A stretch of 64,000 bases of DNA from Streptococcus downei MFe28. Its GTDB lineage: Bacteria > Bacillota > Bacilli > Lactobacillales > Streptococcaceae. The translations under genes and the position numbers were made by a program. The notes under the pieces were generated by a model that worked only from the letters and a program-made list of their open reading frames with translations, had not been told where the DNA came from and ran no database searches. Position 1 is the first letter of the stretch. Every line of letters starts with the position of its first letter. Positions 62,173-64,000 of the stretch are shown piece by piece. The stretch spans positions 992,001 through 1,056,000 of the forward strand of contig NZ_UHFA01000002.1 in the NCBI RefSeq assembly GCF_900459175.1, given 5' to 3'.

Positions 62173-63126
62173 ATGCAAAAAGTTGTCAATTTTTCATCCT
62201 GGATCAGTAAGTGGTTCACCCTGATTGTTATTATTTGGGCAGCTGTTAACTACGCTCTGCCCCACACCAGTACCTGGGTCATTCCAAATACGTCCTACTT
62301 GCTGGGAATTATTCTCTTTGGGATGGGTTTGACCTTGACGACGGATGACTTTGTTCGGATTTCTAAGCGACCAATTCCTGTTGTTTTGGGGACAGTGGCC
62401 CATTACATCATCATGCCTGGTTTGGCTTGGTTACTTTGCTTGATTTTCCACCTCAAGGGAGCGACTGCTGCAGGGGTCATCTTGGTCGGTTCTTGTCCAA
62501 GTGGAACCTCTTCTAGTGTTATGGCCTTCTTGGCTGGCGGGGATGTTGCCCTTGATGTCTCTATTGAAGTGCTCTCAACTCTCTTAGCACCGCTGATGAT
62601 TCCAACCCTCTTGTCCATTTTAGCGGGGCAGTTCATTGCGGTTCCAGCCAGCAAACTCTTTATGTCAACGCTGCAAATTGTCGTTGTCCCAATTATTTTA
62701 GGGGTCTTGGTCCATATGCTTTTGCGACACAAGATTGATGGGATTATTAAGATCATGCCTCTGATTTCCCAAGTTGCTATCCTCTTGATTATTGGAGCGG
62801 TCGTTTCTGCCAATCATGCCAATATCTTTACGGCTGCGACAGCCTTAGTCATTCCTGTTGTCATGCTCCATAATCTCTGTGGTTACGGTCTCGGTTTTGC
62901 CTTTTCAAAATTACTCAGATTAAAAGAACCCCAACAAAAGGCTATTACCTTTGAAGTTGGGATGCAGGACTCTAGCTTGGGAGCTACCTTGGCTATCAAA
63001 TACTTTGCGCCACAGGCGGCCATCCCTTCAACAATCTTCTCTATCTGGCACAATATTTCAGGTTCTATCCTGTCATCCTGGTGGAAGAATCATTCCAAGG
63101 AAGGCTCGGTAGCGCAAGAAAACTAA
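62173..63126 (+). CDS. Bile acid:sodium symporter (BASS)-family transporter
   Basis: A 317-aa membrane protein with about ten helices. The BASS signature is visible: GIILFGMGLTLTTDDF, GVILVGSCPSGTSSSVMAFL (the sodium-binding crossover) and FEVGMQDSSLGATLA. In bacteria such proteins carry pantothenate (PanS) or other organic anions; the substrate is not determined here. I chose ATG 62173, with AAGGAGG upstream, over an open frame reaching 62047 that runs through the promoter. Confidence 0.9.
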   Translation: MQKVVNFSSWISKWFTLIVIIWAAVNYALPHTSTWVIPNTSYLLGIILFGMGLTLTTDDFVRISKRPIPVVLGTVAHYIIMPGLAWLLCLIFHLKGATAAGVILVGSCPSGTSSSVMAFLAGGDVALDVSIEVLSTLLAPLMIPTLLSILAGQFIAVPASKLFMSTLQIVVVPIILGVLVHMLLRHKIDGIIKIMPLISQVAILLIIGAVVSANHANIFTAATALVIPVVMLHNLCGYGLGFAFSKLLRLKEPQQKAITFEVGMQDSSLGATLAIKYFAPQAAIPSTIFSIWHNISGSILSSWWKNHSKEGSVAQEN

Positions 63127-63135
63127 AGGAACTCG

Positions 63136-63166
63136 AAACTTCATCAGTCTTGGTGAAGTTTTTTTC
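63136..63166 (+). terminator. Terminator of the symporter gene
   Basis: AAACTTCA and TGAAGTTT hairpin followed by a T run. Confidence 0.85.
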
Positions 63167-63175
63167 TACATGAAA

Positions 63176-63251
63176 AATCATAAAAGAGAGAACCAATCTG
63201 ATTCTCTCTAGGGTTTCATTGTAGGTCACCCACTACAGTTGACAATGAGCC
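63176..63251 (+). mobile_element. Solo ISL3 end (IS remnant)
   Basis: ACCCACTACAGTTGACAATG then AGCC is the complement of the left end of the ISL3 element at 18721 (one base differs). It is preceded by AGAGAGAACC...TTCTCTCT, the same transposase-terminator hairpin seen at 18771-18797. No transposase remains. Confidence 0.8.
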
Positions 63252-63326
63252 GAAAAATCCCCGTCTGAAGGCGGGGAGGTTTGATCTATTGTGAGGATTA
63301 GACGAAGAGTTTGGCCAGTGACTCTC

Positions 63327-63890
63327 TCATTTCTCGACCCCAGTTAATTGGCGCCAATCTCGCAATCTTTGAAGCTGGGTCAGGACCAGCATGGTGAGGA
63401 TAACCCGTATGGGGATTTCAAAGATTTTTAGCCAACGGCCTGCAAGATATTGGGTAGCGATGGGAACTTTAAAATAGATTTGGATTAGGAGGGGCGTGAA
63501 GATAAAGGTTCCGATTAGCATAATGACCAGAGTAGCTAGGCTAACATAGCACCAATCCAGTTTGGAAGCCCATTTTAGGGACTTTCCATAAAAGAAGAGG
63601 CCGTAGAAGGCACCTTGAGCGCCCTCCATCAGAGTCCACCAGATGATGAAGTTGGCAGTCCCACCAGTCAGGCTATCGATGATATCAATCAAGGCCAAGG
63701 CGATAAAGCCGTAGGCCGGACCGCCGATGGCACCAATCATTGCTCCGATGATGAAGGTCAGGCTGATGGTCAGTTGGCCAGGAATAATGGGGATGGAAAA
63801 TTTGCTGACAACGACCGAGAGGGCCATGAGCATGGCCAAAGTGACCAGCTGTCTGGTTGAAAGTTTTGGAAAAAAGGGTTTAGAAAACAT
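63327..63890 (-). CDS. folT: ECF transporter S component, folate family (FolT)
   Basis: A 187-aa membrane protein of about six helices that captures folate and works with the shared EcfAA'T module. Its N-terminal LSTRQLVTLAMLMALSVVVS and FSIPIIPGQLTISLTFIIGA, and the GGPAYGFIALALIDIIDSLT block, match folate-type S components. ATG 63890 has GGAG seven bases upstream, but this ribosome site is inside a hairpin. A THF riboswitch lies upstream, which supports folate as substrate. Confidence 0.9.
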   Translation of the reverse strand: MFSKPFFPKLSTRQLVTLAMLMALSVVVSKFSIPIIPGQLTISLTFIIGAMIGAIGGPAYGFIALALIDIIDSLTGGTANFIIWWTLMEGAQGAFYGLFFYGKSLKWASKLDWCYVSLATLVIMLIGTFIFTPLLIQIYFKVPIATQYLAGRWLKIFEIPIRVILTMLVLTQLQRLRDWRQLTGVEK

Positions 63891-63919
63891 AAAAAAGCTC
63901 CTGTTCTATTGAGGGAGCT
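63891..63919 (-). promoter_or_regulatory. Ribosome-site-sequestering hairpin of folT
   Basis: On the minus strand AGCTCC pairs with GGAGCT across a 12-nt loop, and TTTTT runs straight into the ATG. The hairpin both buries the GGAG ribosome site and resembles a terminator, so it is the likely expression platform of the riboswitch. Confidence 0.65.
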
Positions 63920-63979
63920 GCTTAAAATGTGGCCTCAGTATCGGATTTTTTCAGCCCTATGCTGAGGTGGCGATTAAAA

Positions 63980-64000
63980 ACAGCGGATGCAGTGATTTAC
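63980..64000 (-). promoter_or_regulatory. Tetrahydrofolate riboswitch, 3' part (cut by window end)
   Basis: On the minus strand GTAAATCACTGCATCCGCTG matches the conserved 3' portion of the THF riboswitch (GUGAAUCAUUGCAUCCGCU). The 5' part lies beyond the window. Position upstream of folT is the usual context. Confidence 0.75.

Overview
The window looks like a streptococcal chromosome, most likely a mutans-group species of the S. sobrinus/downei/criceti kind. This is inferred from gene order (queG-prfB-ftsEX; degV-ypmR-ypmS-hup; pbp2b-recR...ddl; rsmD-coaD-sepM-like), protein sequence flavour, moderate GC, BOX-type intergenic repeats and a type II-A CRISPR locus whose repeat is the one known from S. 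thermophilus CRISPR3. No rRNA or tRNA gene was seen.

Layout. 1-7.5 kb: a truncated membrane glycerophosphodiesterase, a metallophosphoesterase, queG (apparently leaderless), prfB with its +1 frameshift, ftsE/ftsX. 8.2-17 kb: an unusual envelope-associated cluster of two membrane proteins, an Hsp70-like ATPase, a membrane-anchored J-like protein without HPD, an ABCG-type ABC transporter, a tiny membrane protein and a secreted or anchored protein. Three of these share a short module, W-x3-F-x4-GR-x-P-x3-E. 17-20.3 kb: a small island of IS30 and ISL3 debris around an ICMT-family gene, bracketed by a ~103 bp direct repeat that is also the asnA upstream region. 20.3-32 kb: asnA, an MmcQ/YjbR-EVE-like fusion, rsmD (apparently leaderless), coaD, a Lon-like PDZ protease, yutD, rlmN, vanZ and a heterodimeric ABC exporter.

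32-47 kb: a candidate type I toxin-antitoxin locus (33-aa holin-like toxin with convergent antisense RNA), an LPXTG surface protein, degV/GDSL/ypmS, a MITE-like element, hup, pyrD (class 1A), a metal-responsive ArsR/P-type ATPase pair, gpmA, pbp2b and recR. 47-60 kb: an accessory block between recR and ddl with ArsR/MFS, TetR/quinone reductase, the CRISPR-Cas locus (tracrRNA, cas9, cas1, cas2, csn2, leader, short array), Fic, a candidate structured RNA and MarR/BAAT hydrolase. 60-64 kb: ddl, a 521 bp BOX-like element, a bile acid:sodium symporter family transporter, a solo ISL3 end, and folT under a THF riboswitch cut by the window edge.

Most notable: (1) the Hsp70/ABC/membrane cluster with its shared module; (2) a cas9 interrupted by a single in-frame TAG between HNH and RuvC-III, paired with a tracrRNA carrying an extra hairpin at the repeat:anti-repeat bulge and lacking one 3' hairpin; (3) the type I toxin locus; (4) BOX-like intergenic elements built as chains of hairpins in which linkers are conserved while stem sequences differ but remain paired. 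All calls are from reading the sequence; no database search was run.
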